A stretch of 64,000 bases of DNA from Bacteroides luhongzhouii. GTDB lineage: Bacteria; Bacteroidota; Bacteroidia; Bacteroidales; Bacteroidaceae. Positions within the stretch are counted from its first letter, which is position 1, and each line of letters opens with the position of its first letter. This document shows positions 27,962 to 37,685 of the stretch, piece by piece. The stretch lies in contig NZ_CP059973.1 of the NCBI RefSeq assembly GCF_009193295.2, positions 2,666,001 to 2,730,000 of the forward strand, written 5' to 3'. The notes below the pieces were generated by a model. That model had not been told where the DNA came from, searched no databases, and saw only the letters and a list, made by a program, of their open reading frames with translations. A program made the position numbers and the translations under genes.

Positions 27962-30493
27962 ATGAAATTCAGTAGAATTATTTTTTGTCTGTGGTTATTG
28001 TTCTGTCTTTTCCCTTTAGAAATTTATGCAGATATACAACTTCCCTCTATTTTATCCGATAATATGGTACTTCAGCAAAATGCGAAAGTACGTTTTTTGG
28101 GAAAAGCACGTCCCGGAGAAAAGATTTTAGTAAAGACTTCATGGAGTCATAAGAAATACAAGGTGACTGCTTCAGAAAGTGGTCATTGGGAATTGATGAT
28201 GCAAACACCGGCTGCTGTTACCGGACAGTCTGTAGTGTTGAAAGGCGATAATAAGATTCAAATCAATAATATATTAATAGGTGAAGTCTGGCTTTGTACG
28301 GGACAGTCAAATATGGAATTTCCCGTAGCCCGTAATCCGCAAGTGAAATGGAAAACAGGAATGTTGAATGAAGCGGAAGAAATGAAAGATGCTGATTTTC
28401 CGGAAATCCGCCTGTTTCATGTAGAGCATCAACTGGCACCTGATGGTGAAAAAGAAGATTGTGTGGGAAAGTGGGTGGTTTGTAATCCGGAGAATTTGAA
28501 AGACTTTTCTGCTATAGGATTTGTCTTTGGCCGTAAATTGTATAAAGACTTGAGTACACCGGTTGGGTTAATTCAGTCTACCTGGGGAGGAACACATGCT
28601 GAATCCTGGACAAGTATGAAAGTGATGGAAAACAATCCGCTGTATGCTGATGTCTTAAAACAATATTCGAAGGAAAAGGTGAGTAGGGAAAAAGATAAGT
28701 GTAAGGTTCCGGCTACTTTGTGGAATGGTATGATTGCTCCTATACTAGGGTATACAGTCAAAGGAAATATCTGGTATCAGGGAGAATCCAACTCTGTTCG
28801 CTATGAGAAATATCAAGAAGTATTTACTAACTTGATAAATAGTTGGCGGAAAGAATGGAACCAACCGGATATGCCTTTCTATTTTGTACAGATTGCACCA
28901 CATTACAAACAACCGGCAGGTATTCGTGAAGCACAATTAAAAACATGGTTAAGTGGACTTGAAAATATTGGTATGGCAGTAGTGACGGATGCAGCCGATT
29001 CTACCGACATACATCCACGAAATAAAGTTGCACCGGGCGAACGACTGGCAGCTTGGGCATTAGCAAAGCAATATGGTAAAAAGATTGTTTATTCAGGACC
29101 TCTCTACGAATCAATGAAAGTGAATGGGGGAGAAATTACATTAGATTTTGCATTTGCGGAAGGTGGCCTGCAGACACCAGGCAATGAACCGGTAAAAGGA
29201 TTTTTTATTGCCGGCAATGATGCGCGGTTTTATCCGGCTGATGCTGTGATTGATGGAAGTTCGATAACACTTTCTTCAACTTATGTTTCTGCACCTGTAG
29301 CTGTACGCTACGGTTATGGGGCTTTCTTTAGAGTGAATCTGTTTAATAAAGCCGGACTTCCGGCAGTCCCTTTCCGTACAGATACTTTTGCTTCCGACAC
29401 TTATTATCGTCTGTTTGCCGATTCGGAAATTCGCCGTTTCCCGGAAGCTTGGCGGTTGGATCATGGAAAACGCCTGTATTTTGGCTATGCGCAAGGTGTG
29501 GGGTGTTGTGCTATGTTACAAGTTTGGAAGAAAACAGGAGACAAGAGGTACTTTGATTATGTAGAGGCATGGGCTGATTCTTTGGTAGATGATAAAGGGG
29601 ATATTTATTTGTATAAGAAAGAAACCTATAATTTGGATTATATCAACTCCGGAAAAGTTCTGTTTGATTTGTACAATGAAACCAAAAAGGAGAAATATAA
29701 ATTGGCTATCGAGAATTTGATAGATCAGCTGAAAAAGCAACCTCGTACAACAGATGGAGGTTTTTGGCATAAAAAAATATATCCCTATCAGATGTGGTTG
29801 GATGGATTGTATATGGCTTCTCCTTTTATGGCTCGATATGGAGCTGAATTTAATTGTCCGGAATGGATTGATGAGGCTGTTAAACAGTTCACTCTCTGCC
29901 ATCAGCATACATACGATACCAAGACCGGACTTTATTATCATGCATGGAATGAGGATCGGAGCCAGCGCTGGGCTAATCCGGAAACTGGCCATTCTCCTAA
30001 TTTCTGGGGACGTAGTATTGGTTGGTGGTTTATGGCTTTGGTAGATGCTTTGGAATATATTCCCCAAGATCATTCAGGCTATGCTGATATGATTAAATGG
30101 ACGAAAGAATTAGCAGAAACTCTTTCAAAATACCAAGATAAAAATGGTTTATGGTATCAGGTAATTGACCAACCTTCACGTACCGGTAATTTCCCGGAAG
30201 CTTCTGTTACGGCGCAATGTATGTATGCCTATATGAAAGCTGTGAATAAAGGATACATTGATAGTCAGTATCGTGCTATTGCAGAAAAAGCCTTTAAGGG
30301 GCTGTGCAATAAACTGCTAATCTCAAATTCGGACGGAACATTGACATTGACAAGATGTTGCCAAGTGGGTGGGTTAGGTGGTAAGCCTTATCGTGACGGT
30401 AGTTTTGAGTATTATATAGGAGAGAAAATGAGAGATAATGACGCTAAAGCAACAGGACCTTTCATTATGGGATGTATTGAGTTGAATAAGTAA
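27962..30493 (+). CDS. Carbohydrate esterase-GH105 fusion, secreted
   Basis: The 843-residue protein joins two enzymes. The N-terminal half (about 25-460) is a sialate O-acetylesterase-like SGNH domain with S116 in TGQSNMEF, the WYQGESN block and H351 in DIHPRNK. The C-terminal half (about 475-843) is a GH105 barrel with D614 in MWLDGLYMASPF and the WGRSIGWW block. The pair would deacetylate and then release the unsaturated uronic acid from lyase-made oligosaccharides. A signal peptide is present. It opens the long plus-strand operon; 90 AT-rich bases separate it from the pectate lyase gene. Confidence 0.9.
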   Translation: MKFSRIIFCLWLLFCLFPLEIYADIQLPSILSDNMVLQQNAKVRFLGKARPGEKILVKTSWSHKKYKVTASESGHWELMMQTPAAVTGQSVVLKGDNKIQINNILIGEVWLCTGQSNMEFPVARNPQVKWKTGMLNEAEEMKDADFPEIRLFHVEHQLAPDGEKEDCVGKWVVCNPENLKDFSAIGFVFGRKLYKDLSTPVGLIQSTWGGTHAESWTSMKVMENNPLYADVLKQYSKEKVSREKDKCKVPATLWNGMIAPILGYTVKGNIWYQGESNSVRYEKYQEVFTNLINSWRKEWNQPDMPFYFVQIAPHYKQPAGIREAQLKTWLSGLENIGMAVVTDAADSTDIHPRNKVAPGERLAAWALAKQYGKKIVYSGPLYESMKVNGGEITLDFAFAEGGLQTPGNEPVKGFFIAGNDARFYPADAVIDGSSITLSSTYVSAPVAVRYGYGAFFRVNLFNKAGLPAVPFRTDTFASDTYYRLFADSEIRRFPEAWRLDHGKRLYFGYAQGVGCCAMLQVWKKTGDKRYFDYVEAWADSLVDDKGDIYLYKKETYNLDYINSGKVLFDLYNETKKEKYKLAIENLIDQLKKQPRTTDGGFWHKKIYPYQMWLDGLYMASPFMARYGAEFNCPEWIDEAVKQFTLCHQHTYDTKTGLYYHAWNEDRSQRWANPETGHSPNFWGRSIGWWFMALVDALEYIPQDHSGYADMIKWTKELAETLSKYQDKNGLWYQVIDQPSRTGNFPEASVTAQCMYAYMKAVNKGYIDSQYRAIAEKAFKGLCNKLLISNSDGTLTLTRCCQVGGLGGKPYRDGSFEYYIGEKMRDNDAKATGPFIMGCIELNK

Positions 30494-30583
30494 TATGAAA
30501 ATAAAAATTGTGAAATAACGAGATTTTATACGTATTTAAATAAATATATCTACAAATAGTTTAATTATTTAATTTAATTATAT

Positions 30584-32149
30584 ATGAAAAACATTACATT
30601 ATTAAAAGCAAAAGTAGGAATATTGGCAGTTTCCTGTCTTTCCATTACTACTTTGTTTGCATGTGTTGATAAGGATGCTAGAAGTGATTTGAGTCCCAAT
30701 TTGCCAACAGATCAAGCGCAAAATGGGGATTTTGGTGATCAAGGGGGAGGTTCGGATCAGGGGCTTAATTTCCCGGTTTTTGATGATGGAGTACTTGCTT
30801 TTCCTGGTGCGGAAGGATATGGGAAAAATGTAACAGGTGCTCGTGCAGGTGAGGGACGGGAAATTTATCATGTGACTAATTTGAATGATGCGGGTCCTGG
30901 ATCTTTTCGTGATGCAGTAAGCAAACCTTGGCGCATTATTGTCTTTGATGTATCTGGTGTTATAAAATTGAGTAGCAATCCTATTGTTTTGAAAAGTAAT
31001 CAGACAATTTTAGGACATACTGCTCCAGGTGATGGGATTGTTCTTTATAATGGACGTGTTTCTGCTTCAGGTGCACAGAACTTGATTGTTCGTTACTTGC
31101 GTATACGTATGGGAGCTGCATATCCTTCGGAACTGGATGCTTGCGGAATAGCTAATGGAGCAAATATGATATTCGACCATTGCTCTATGACTTGGGGAAA
31201 AGATGAATGTTTTTCTATCAATCCTGATGGTAAAGGAACTGCCCCAAAGAATATAACAATACAAAATTCTATAATCGGGCAGGGTTTGCAGAATCACTCG
31301 TGTGGTGGCTTAATGCAAACTGATATATCGAATGGGTGTACAATCTTCCGCAATTTATATATTGACAATAAAACTCGAAATCCGAAAGTTAAAGGATTAA
31401 ACCAGTTTGTTAACAACGTTGTGTACAATTGGGGAAGTGGAGCTGCTTATAATATGGGTGGTGATTCTTCAGGTAAATCGGAAACAACTATTGAAAATAA
31501 CTATTTTATAGTTGGTCCCTGTAATAATTGGCAGAATGTGGAAATTGCACCTAAAGTATATGAGGCGCAACAGGTACCAATGAATCCTGCAAGACCATTT
31601 ACTGGTGGTAACAGTGATTTTAGAAGTTATTGTAAAGGTAACTATTATGACTATGACAAGGATGGAGCATTGAATGGAATAGAGATAACAGAAGTGAATT
31701 GGTCACAATATTGTAGTGGCTCTCCTACACTTCTTGAGGCTCGTTCAGATCTACATCCAATTATACGCAGTCAGAAAAGTGCACAGGAAGCTTATGAATG
31801 GGTAGTTGAAAAAGTGGGTGCTTATCTTCCGGTACGTGATGAAGTAGATAAATACTTGATAGATGAACTTACTTCGTTGGGAGGAAAAGGAACGATTATT
31901 CAAGATGAACGTAAAACAGAACAATTTCCGTTGGGAGGTCCTGGTACGATAAATGCTGCACAGAAACCTCTGGATTCAGATAATGATGGGATGCCAGATG
32001 CTTTCGAAGATGCATGGGGATTGGACAAATATGATCCGACAGATGCGGTAAAAGAGGCTAAAAATGGCTATTTGAATATAGAAAATTATGCCCTTTCGTT
32101 GGAATATCCTGATGAATATGAGTATGAACTTAATAAGAATAAACAATAA
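30584..32149 (+). CDS. PL1-like pectate lyase lipoprotein
   Basis: The 521-residue protein has a lipoprotein signal with lipobox LFAC (C27), followed by an acidic, glycine-rich stretch that could be a surface export signal. The central part (about 65-400) is a pectate lyase beta-helix: FPGAEGYG, PGSFRDAV, a DVSGVIKL-type strand and DHCSMTWG. The C-terminus has a DSDNDGMPDAFED calcium-binding loop, common in Bacteroides pectate lyases. It probably cuts galacturonan-containing pectin at the cell surface before import. It is followed after 14 bases by a fasciclin protein gene, which supports co-expression with the uptake genes. Confidence 0.85.
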   Translation: MKNITLLKAKVGILAVSCLSITTLFACVDKDARSDLSPNLPTDQAQNGDFGDQGGGSDQGLNFPVFDDGVLAFPGAEGYGKNVTGARAGEGREIYHVTNLNDAGPGSFRDAVSKPWRIIVFDVSGVIKLSSNPIVLKSNQTILGHTAPGDGIVLYNGRVSASGAQNLIVRYLRIRMGAAYPSELDACGIANGANMIFDHCSMTWGKDECFSINPDGKGTAPKNITIQNSIIGQGLQNHSCGGLMQTDISNGCTIFRNLYIDNKTRNPKVKGLNQFVNNVVYNWGSGAAYNMGGDSSGKSETTIENNYFIVGPCNNWQNVEIAPKVYEAQQVPMNPARPFTGGNSDFRSYCKGNYYDYDKDGALNGIEITEVNWSQYCSGSPTLLEARSDLHPIIRSQKSAQEAYEWVVEKVGAYLPVRDEVDKYLIDELTSLGGKGTIIQDERKTEQFPLGGPGTINAAQKPLDSDNDGMPDAFEDAWGLDKYDPTDAVKEAKNGYLNIENYALSLEYPDEYEYELNKNKQ

Positions 32150-32163
32150 TCAATTTGTGTAAT

Positions 32164-34386
32164 ATGAAAAACATGACATTTACAACAGTACTACTTTGTA
32201 TACTGTTCATGCCTTTCTTTATCTCCTCATGTACAGATAAGATAGATGAACATTATGAAGAACCTGAATGGTTGAAAGGTAGTGCTTGGGAAGTTCTGGA
32301 AGATAGAGGGAACTACTCGCTATTTTTGCAGGCAGTAGAGTTGGCAGGTTTTAAGCCTATTATGGAGGGAAAAAGTATCCTGACTGTGATGGCTCCGGAT
32401 GATACGGCTTTTTCGGCCTATTTGGAGAAGCACGGCTATTCCGACATCAGTGAAATAAATTTGGATGAATTGAAAAAAGTGATTGGTTTTCATCTGCTTT
32501 ATTATTCTTACAATAAAAATAAGTTGGTGAATTTTCGTCCGGAAGGTGATTTAATAACTGATGAGGAAATGAATAAAAATGCGGGTCTGTATTATAAGTT
32601 TCGTACACGTAGTAGTAATGTTCCTACTATGGAAGTAGAGGCTTCTACGGGTAAACGACGTATGGTATATCATCTGGACCGTTTTATTCCGGTTTTCTCT
32701 TACCGTTTTTGGGATACCAAAAAGTTGGATGCAGCATCTAATTATACCTATTTTTATCCTAATTCCACATGGAAAGGGACAGGGGGATTCAATGTTTCCA
32801 ATGCTGCTGTTAGTGAATATGAAATTTTGGCAGATAATGGTTATGTATATATTGTTGATCAGGTAATTGAACCTTTGGAAACCATTTATACCCAGTTGGA
32901 ATCAAATGAAAATTATTCGATTTTTTTCAACTTATATAATGAAAATACCACTTATACGTATGACGCTACCTTATCTAAAGATTTTGGAGCAGCCTTGGGG
33001 GCCGATTCACTTTTTATTCATACACATGGTACTTCTTTGCCTGCTATAGCAGTGGAATGGTATTCAACGAAATATTCGGATGTAGCCAATAATGCCTCAA
33101 AAGCATATAGTGTATTTGCACCGTCAGATGTGGCAATGAATAATTTCTTTGATAATTATTGGGAAAAGGGTGGATATGAATCTTTGGATGATGTAGATGA
33201 TTTAGCAATGAAATATATGTTGAATCAATTTATTTATAAAGATGGAATTGCATTCCCTGATGAAATTACGAGTGGAAAAGTTAAGAATATGTATGACATG
33301 ATCTTTAACTTCGATCCTTCTAAGGTGACTGATAAATCAATGTGTGTCAATGGTGTCTTTTATGGATTAAATACAATTGATACACCTATTTTGTTTGCTT
33401 CTGTAGTCGGACCGGCTTTCCGTAACAAAGATTGTAATTATTATCTTTATATGTTGGATGGGACTGGACTGATAACTGCCTATTCTTCACAAGATACGAA
33501 GTATGTCTTGTTAGTACCTACTAATGAACAAATAGAGTCAGAAGATATTTACTTGAGAACTTATGCGGATGGAAGTAGGTTACAACAAGAAACCGAGGAT
33601 GGATTGGTAGATGTTTCTTCTTCTGTAATGAGAACTATTGTAAACATACATACGGCTACAGGTGTAGACGGACTGAAAACAAATGGGACACAGGTTCTAG
33701 CTACACAAACCGGTTTTAATTATTGGTATGTGAAGGACGGGAAGATAACAAGTAGTGCAGCTTATAATCAAATTTTGGAACCGGATAATAATGTGGAACC
33801 TTTCTCTGAATTTACAGAAGTAAAGAACGGCAATGACAACTGGAATAATGGAAGAACTTATATGTATAGTGGAACAGCTTTGTTTCAAGCGCAAGAAGGT
33901 GATGGGTTACAACATAAATTAAGCGTTTGTAATGATAATCGTTATGTTTACTATCAGTTTGCACAACTGTTGCAGAAAGCTGATATGGTAATGTCTAGCA
34001 ACTATATATTCGGACTAGCAGGAGCTTCTCATGTTATAGGTTTTATTCCGACAAATGAAGCCATTAGTACAGCAATAGCTGCAGGGCAAATTCCGGGCAT
34101 GGATGCGACCGGAGCGGTAACTAGTAGTTCGAAACTTCGTCAATACCTGCTTTCATATTTTATACGTGATAGGGAAAATGCACTTATTTCTTATCCTTAT
34201 CCGGGGTCGGCTATGAAGAGTTCTACATATGTTACTGCTAGTGGAAAGTCTTTGACGTATACAGATTCCGGAAGTTCATTAAGCATAATGGTAGATGGAA
34301 AAGTGGCAAACGTGATATCTGATTATAATTTCTTCCCGTTTGCGTTTGACGACGGATGTTTTCAGTTGATTGATACAGTCCTTTGA
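32164..34386 (+). CDS. Fasciclin-domain lipoprotein, about four FAS1 repeats
   Basis: The 740-residue protein has lipobox SSC (C23) and repeated FAS1-type domains. Typical FAS1 pieces are LTVMAPDDTAFSAYL near residue 75, SVFAPSDVAMNNFF near 320, VLLVPTNEQI near 450 and IGFIPTNEAI near 620. FAS1 proteins in Bacteroides loci are thought to be surface glycan-binding or scaffold proteins, but no reaction can be assigned. It lies directly before SusC (16 bases), the place often taken by surface glycan-binding lipoproteins. The start at the ATG 32164 fits the lipoprotein signal. Confidence 0.82.
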   Translation: MKNMTFTTVLLCILFMPFFISSCTDKIDEHYEEPEWLKGSAWEVLEDRGNYSLFLQAVELAGFKPIMEGKSILTVMAPDDTAFSAYLEKHGYSDISEINLDELKKVIGFHLLYYSYNKNKLVNFRPEGDLITDEEMNKNAGLYYKFRTRSSNVPTMEVEASTGKRRMVYHLDRFIPVFSYRFWDTKKLDAASNYTYFYPNSTWKGTGGFNVSNAAVSEYEILADNGYVYIVDQVIEPLETIYTQLESNENYSIFFNLYNENTTYTYDATLSKDFGAALGADSLFIHTHGTSLPAIAVEWYSTKYSDVANNASKAYSVFAPSDVAMNNFFDNYWEKGGYESLDDVDDLAMKYMLNQFIYKDGIAFPDEITSGKVKNMYDMIFNFDPSKVTDKSMCVNGVFYGLNTIDTPILFASVVGPAFRNKDCNYYLYMLDGTGLITAYSSQDTKYVLLVPTNEQIESEDIYLRTYADGSRLQQETEDGLVDVSSSVMRTIVNIHTATGVDGLKTNGTQVLATQTGFNYWYVKDGKITSSAAYNQILEPDNNVEPFSEFTEVKNGNDNWNNGRTYMYSGTALFQAQEGDGLQHKLSVCNDNRYVYYQFAQLLQKADMVMSSNYIFGLAGASHVIGFIPTNEAISTAIAAGQIPGMDATGAVTSSSKLRQYLLSYFIRDRENALISYPYPGSAMKSSTYVTASGKSLTYTDSGSSLSIMVDGKVANVISDYNFFPFAFDDGCFQLIDTVL

Positions 34387-34402
34387 TATAACCGAATTTA
34401 AT

Positions 34403-37400
34403 ATGAATATGAAATTAGTAAAATACATGCTGATAGCGATACTTGTTCTGGGGACAGGGGAAGTAGCCGCACAGGTACAAGTCGTGTCCGGTAAGGTGAC
34501 CGAAATGCTGGGAAATCAGATCGAACCGATAGTAGGTGCGAATGTGAATATTGTGAACGCTCAAAACCGTTCTGTAGGAGGTGCGGTGACCAATTTGGAT
34601 GGTGACTACCGTTTACAAATTCCTGCACAAGAAAACAATCTGACATTGGTATATTCATACATTGGTATGAAAACGAAACGAATCAAATATACTGGTCAGA
34701 AGGTATTGAATGTAAAACTGGAATCCAATGTGGAAACGTTGGATGAGGTTGCTATCACTGCTAAACGTATCGAACGTAATAATATGGGTATCGGACATAA
34801 AGAGAATGTATCTGCGACCCAGAAAGTGATGATGGAAGATTTGATTGCTACTGCTCCGATAGCTACGGTAGAAGAAGCTTTACAGGGGCAGTTGAGTGGT
34901 GTAGATATTGCATTGAGTGCTGACCCGGGAGCACGGAGTTCTATCCGTATTCGTGGTACCAGTACACTGAATGGCTCTGTCGAACCATTAATTGTGATTG
35001 ACGGGGTTCCCTATACACAAGAGTTAGATGACGACTTTGATTTTTCTACTGCCAATGAAGAAGATTTAGGTGCTTTATTGAATATTGCTCCTACTGATAT
35101 AGAATCGGTAGAAGTTTTGAAAGATGCGGCTGCTACGGCTATTTGGGGAACGAAAGGTGCTAACGGTGTGTTGTCAATTACGACTAAAAAAGGTAAGACT
35201 GGCAAGACTACATTTAATTTTTCTTCTAAGTTCACAGCAAAATTTGAACCGAATAGTATTCCAATGTTAAATGGATCGGAGTACATTGCTATGGTGCAGG
35301 AGGCTTTGTGGAATAGTGCTAATTATACAGGTTTGAATGCAGATACTTATTTAAAGTATTTGTATGATACACCTGAAATCAACTACTCGCCCAATTGGAA
35401 CTATTTCAATGAATATAATGTAGATACGAACTGGTTGGACGAGGTACGTCAGAATGCATTTACTACAGACAATACATTTTCTATGAGCGGTGGTGGTGAA
35501 AAGGCCACTTATCGTCTGTCACTGGGATATTTAAGTGAAGGAGGTACAACCATCGGTACAGGGCTGAAACGTTTCAACTCATCTTTGCGTGTAGACTATA
35601 ATTTCTCGGATAAGTTGAGATTCGGAGCAGATTTCTACTTTACACAGTCTGATAAGGATGACAATTGGGCACCAAAAGATAGCAATGTACGTTCGGAAGC
35701 GTTTAAAAAGATGCCGAATAAATCTCCTTATTATATGGATGAAGATGGAAACCGTTCTTCACAGTATTTTTCTTATCAGACGAAGGATTGGGAGGGTGAA
35801 TTTAAGGCTGATAACAAGTCTGCATCCCATTTTAATCCGGTAGCTATGGCAAACGAAAGTTATAAAAACACCATGTCGCGTGATAGTCGTGCTAATTTCC
35901 GCATTGATTATAAAATACTTCCGTGTTTGACATATTCGGCTTATGCTTCTCTTAAGATGTCAACTACTACAACAGACAAATTCCTTCCTCAAGTTGCTAC
36001 GGGAGTGGCTTGGACAAGTCAATATGCCAACCAAAGTACTGCTGCTTCTTCAGAGAGTTTAACGTTGCAAACAGAAAATAAATTGATATTCAATAAAAAC
36101 TGGAAGGATAAACATAATTTGATTGCAACTGCTGTATTCCGTACTACACAAGCTACTAGTTCCAGTACTACAAGTACGTCTTATGGTAATGCTTCTTCTG
36201 GTCTTGCAGATCCGATTACAGGTAGTTCTGTTTATAGTCTGGGTTCAGGGGAGTCAGAAGCGCGCAGTATTTCCGGAACCGGTTTGATTAACTATACTTT
36301 ATTGGACCGTTATGTATTTCATACCTCTGCAACGATGGATGCTAATTCTGCAATGGGTAAGTCAGAACGTTTGGGTATCTTTCCTACTGTGGGAATCTCT
36401 TGGAATATGCAAAATGAACCATTCATGAAAAATACAGAAGACTGGATGGATGAAATCAAACTTCGTTTCAGTATCGGACAAAGTGGTAATGCTCCGAAAG
36501 GAACGGCTGCTTATTATGGAGCTTATACTTCACGAGGAGAATATATGGATATGTCTGCTATTTATCCTAGCAGAATGCAGTTGAATAATTTGAAATGGGA
36601 AACTTCAACAGAATATAATCTGGGCGGTGATTTTAGCTTTTTCCATGGCAAGTTAAGACTGACTTTTGAGTGGTATAATAAATATATTAAAGACTTGCTG
36701 CAGAAAGAACCGAAAATGCCGACTACTACAGGATTCTCTAAGAATAAATGGTACAACTCTGGAAGAATGGAGAATAAAGGATGGGAGGCCCGTATCGATG
36801 GTGTATTGTATGAAAAGAAAGATTGGCGTGTTAGTGCTTATGTTAACTTGAGCCGTAACACTAACGAAATTACCGAACTGCCTGAAACAATGAATCCGGA
36901 ACCTTACACCTTTAAAAATGGTGAGTATGCTATTCGTATAGAAGAGGGACGTCCGTTCGGTTCCTTCTATGGTTATCGCTACAAAGGAGTCTATCAGAAT
37001 CAGGAGGCTACTTATGCACGGGATAAAGAGGGGAATGTCATGAATGATGTAAGCGGTAAGCCAATTGTTATGAAGAATGGTGCTAAGCAGGTATGTCCGG
37101 GTGATGCTATTTATGAAGATATTAATCATGATGGTGTGATAAATGAATATGATATTGTTTATCTGGGCAACTGTAATCCGATTCTTACTGGTGGTTTTGG
37201 CTTTACCGTTAAATATAAGCGTCTAAGTTTGAATGCATTATTCTATGGTCGTTTTGGACAGAAAATTATTAATGCGACTCGTATGGATAATGAATCTATG
37301 TATAATGCCAATAACCAAAGTAAAGCGGTTTTGCGGCGTTGGAGAAATGAAGGAGATAATACGGATATTCCACGTGCTTTATATAATGAGGGATATAACT

Positions 37401-37672
37401 ATTTAGGGTCAGACCGTTTTGTAGAAGATGCTTCTTATGTTCGTTTAAAGACTTTGTCGTTGAGCTATTCCTTGCCTAAAAAGGTGTGCAATTATTTAGG
37501 TATCAATACGCTTAATTTCTTTGTTACTGGTTATGACTTGTTAACTTGGACTGGTTACACAGGACAGGATCCGGAAGCGTCTCTTCCTACTTCGGCTTCT
37601 AAACTGTCGAAAGATAGTGCAAATACACCTTGCTCTCGCCGTTTTTCTTGTGGTTTAAATTTGAATTTCTAA
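34403..37672 (+). CDS. SusC-like TonB-dependent outer-membrane transporter, first pair
   Basis: The 1089-residue protein has a signal peptide (cleavage near VAAQ), an N-terminal carboxypeptidase-regulatory-like domain (about 25-105), a TonB plug domain with the PLIVIDGVPY and ATAIWGTKGANGVLSITTKKG blocks, and a large beta-barrel that ends in NLNF with a terminal aromatic residue. SusC proteins import oligosaccharides, powered by TonB, with SusD as the lid. The start at 34403 gives the shortest good signal peptide. SusD follows after 13 bases. Confidence 0.95.
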   Translation: MNMKLVKYMLIAILVLGTGEVAAQVQVVSGKVTEMLGNQIEPIVGANVNIVNAQNRSVGGAVTNLDGDYRLQIPAQENNLTLVYSYIGMKTKRIKYTGQKVLNVKLESNVETLDEVAITAKRIERNNMGIGHKENVSATQKVMMEDLIATAPIATVEEALQGQLSGVDIALSADPGARSSIRIRGTSTLNGSVEPLIVIDGVPYTQELDDDFDFSTANEEDLGALLNIAPTDIESVEVLKDAAATAIWGTKGANGVLSITTKKGKTGKTTFNFSSKFTAKFEPNSIPMLNGSEYIAMVQEALWNSANYTGLNADTYLKYLYDTPEINYSPNWNYFNEYNVDTNWLDEVRQNAFTTDNTFSMSGGGEKATYRLSLGYLSEGGTTIGTGLKRFNSSLRVDYNFSDKLRFGADFYFTQSDKDDNWAPKDSNVRSEAFKKMPNKSPYYMDEDGNRSSQYFSYQTKDWEGEFKADNKSASHFNPVAMANESYKNTMSRDSRANFRIDYKILPCLTYSAYASLKMSTTTTDKFLPQVATGVAWTSQYANQSTAASSESLTLQTENKLIFNKNWKDKHNLIATAVFRTTQATSSSTTSTSYGNASSGLADPITGSSVYSLGSGESEARSISGTGLINYTLLDRYVFHTSATMDANSAMGKSERLGIFPTVGISWNMQNEPFMKNTEDWMDEIKLRFSIGQSGNAPKGTAAYYGAYTSRGEYMDMSAIYPSRMQLNNLKWETSTEYNLGGDFSFFHGKLRLTFEWYNKYIKDLLQKEPKMPTTTGFSKNKWYNSGRMENKGWEARIDGVLYEKKDWRVSAYVNLSRNTNEITELPETMNPEPYTFKNGEYAIRIEEGRPFGSFYGYRYKGVYQNQEATYARDKEGNVMNDVSGKPIVMKNGAKQVCPGDAIYEDINHDGVINEYDIVYLGNCNPILTGGFGFTVKYKRLSLNALFYGRFGQKIINATRMDNESMYNANNQSKAVLRRWRNEGDNTDIPRALYNEGYNYLGSDRFVEDASYVRLKTLSLSYSLPKKVCNYLGINTLNFFVTGYDLLTWTGYTGQDPEASLPTSASKLSKDSANTPCSRRFSCGLNLNF

Positions 37673-37685
37673 TACATTTACAGAC

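Noticed and set aside
34370..34402. Upstream in-frame start for the first SusC gene
   Set aside because: It would overlap the preceding stop and add residues ahead of a normal signal peptide; the ATG at 34403 is better.
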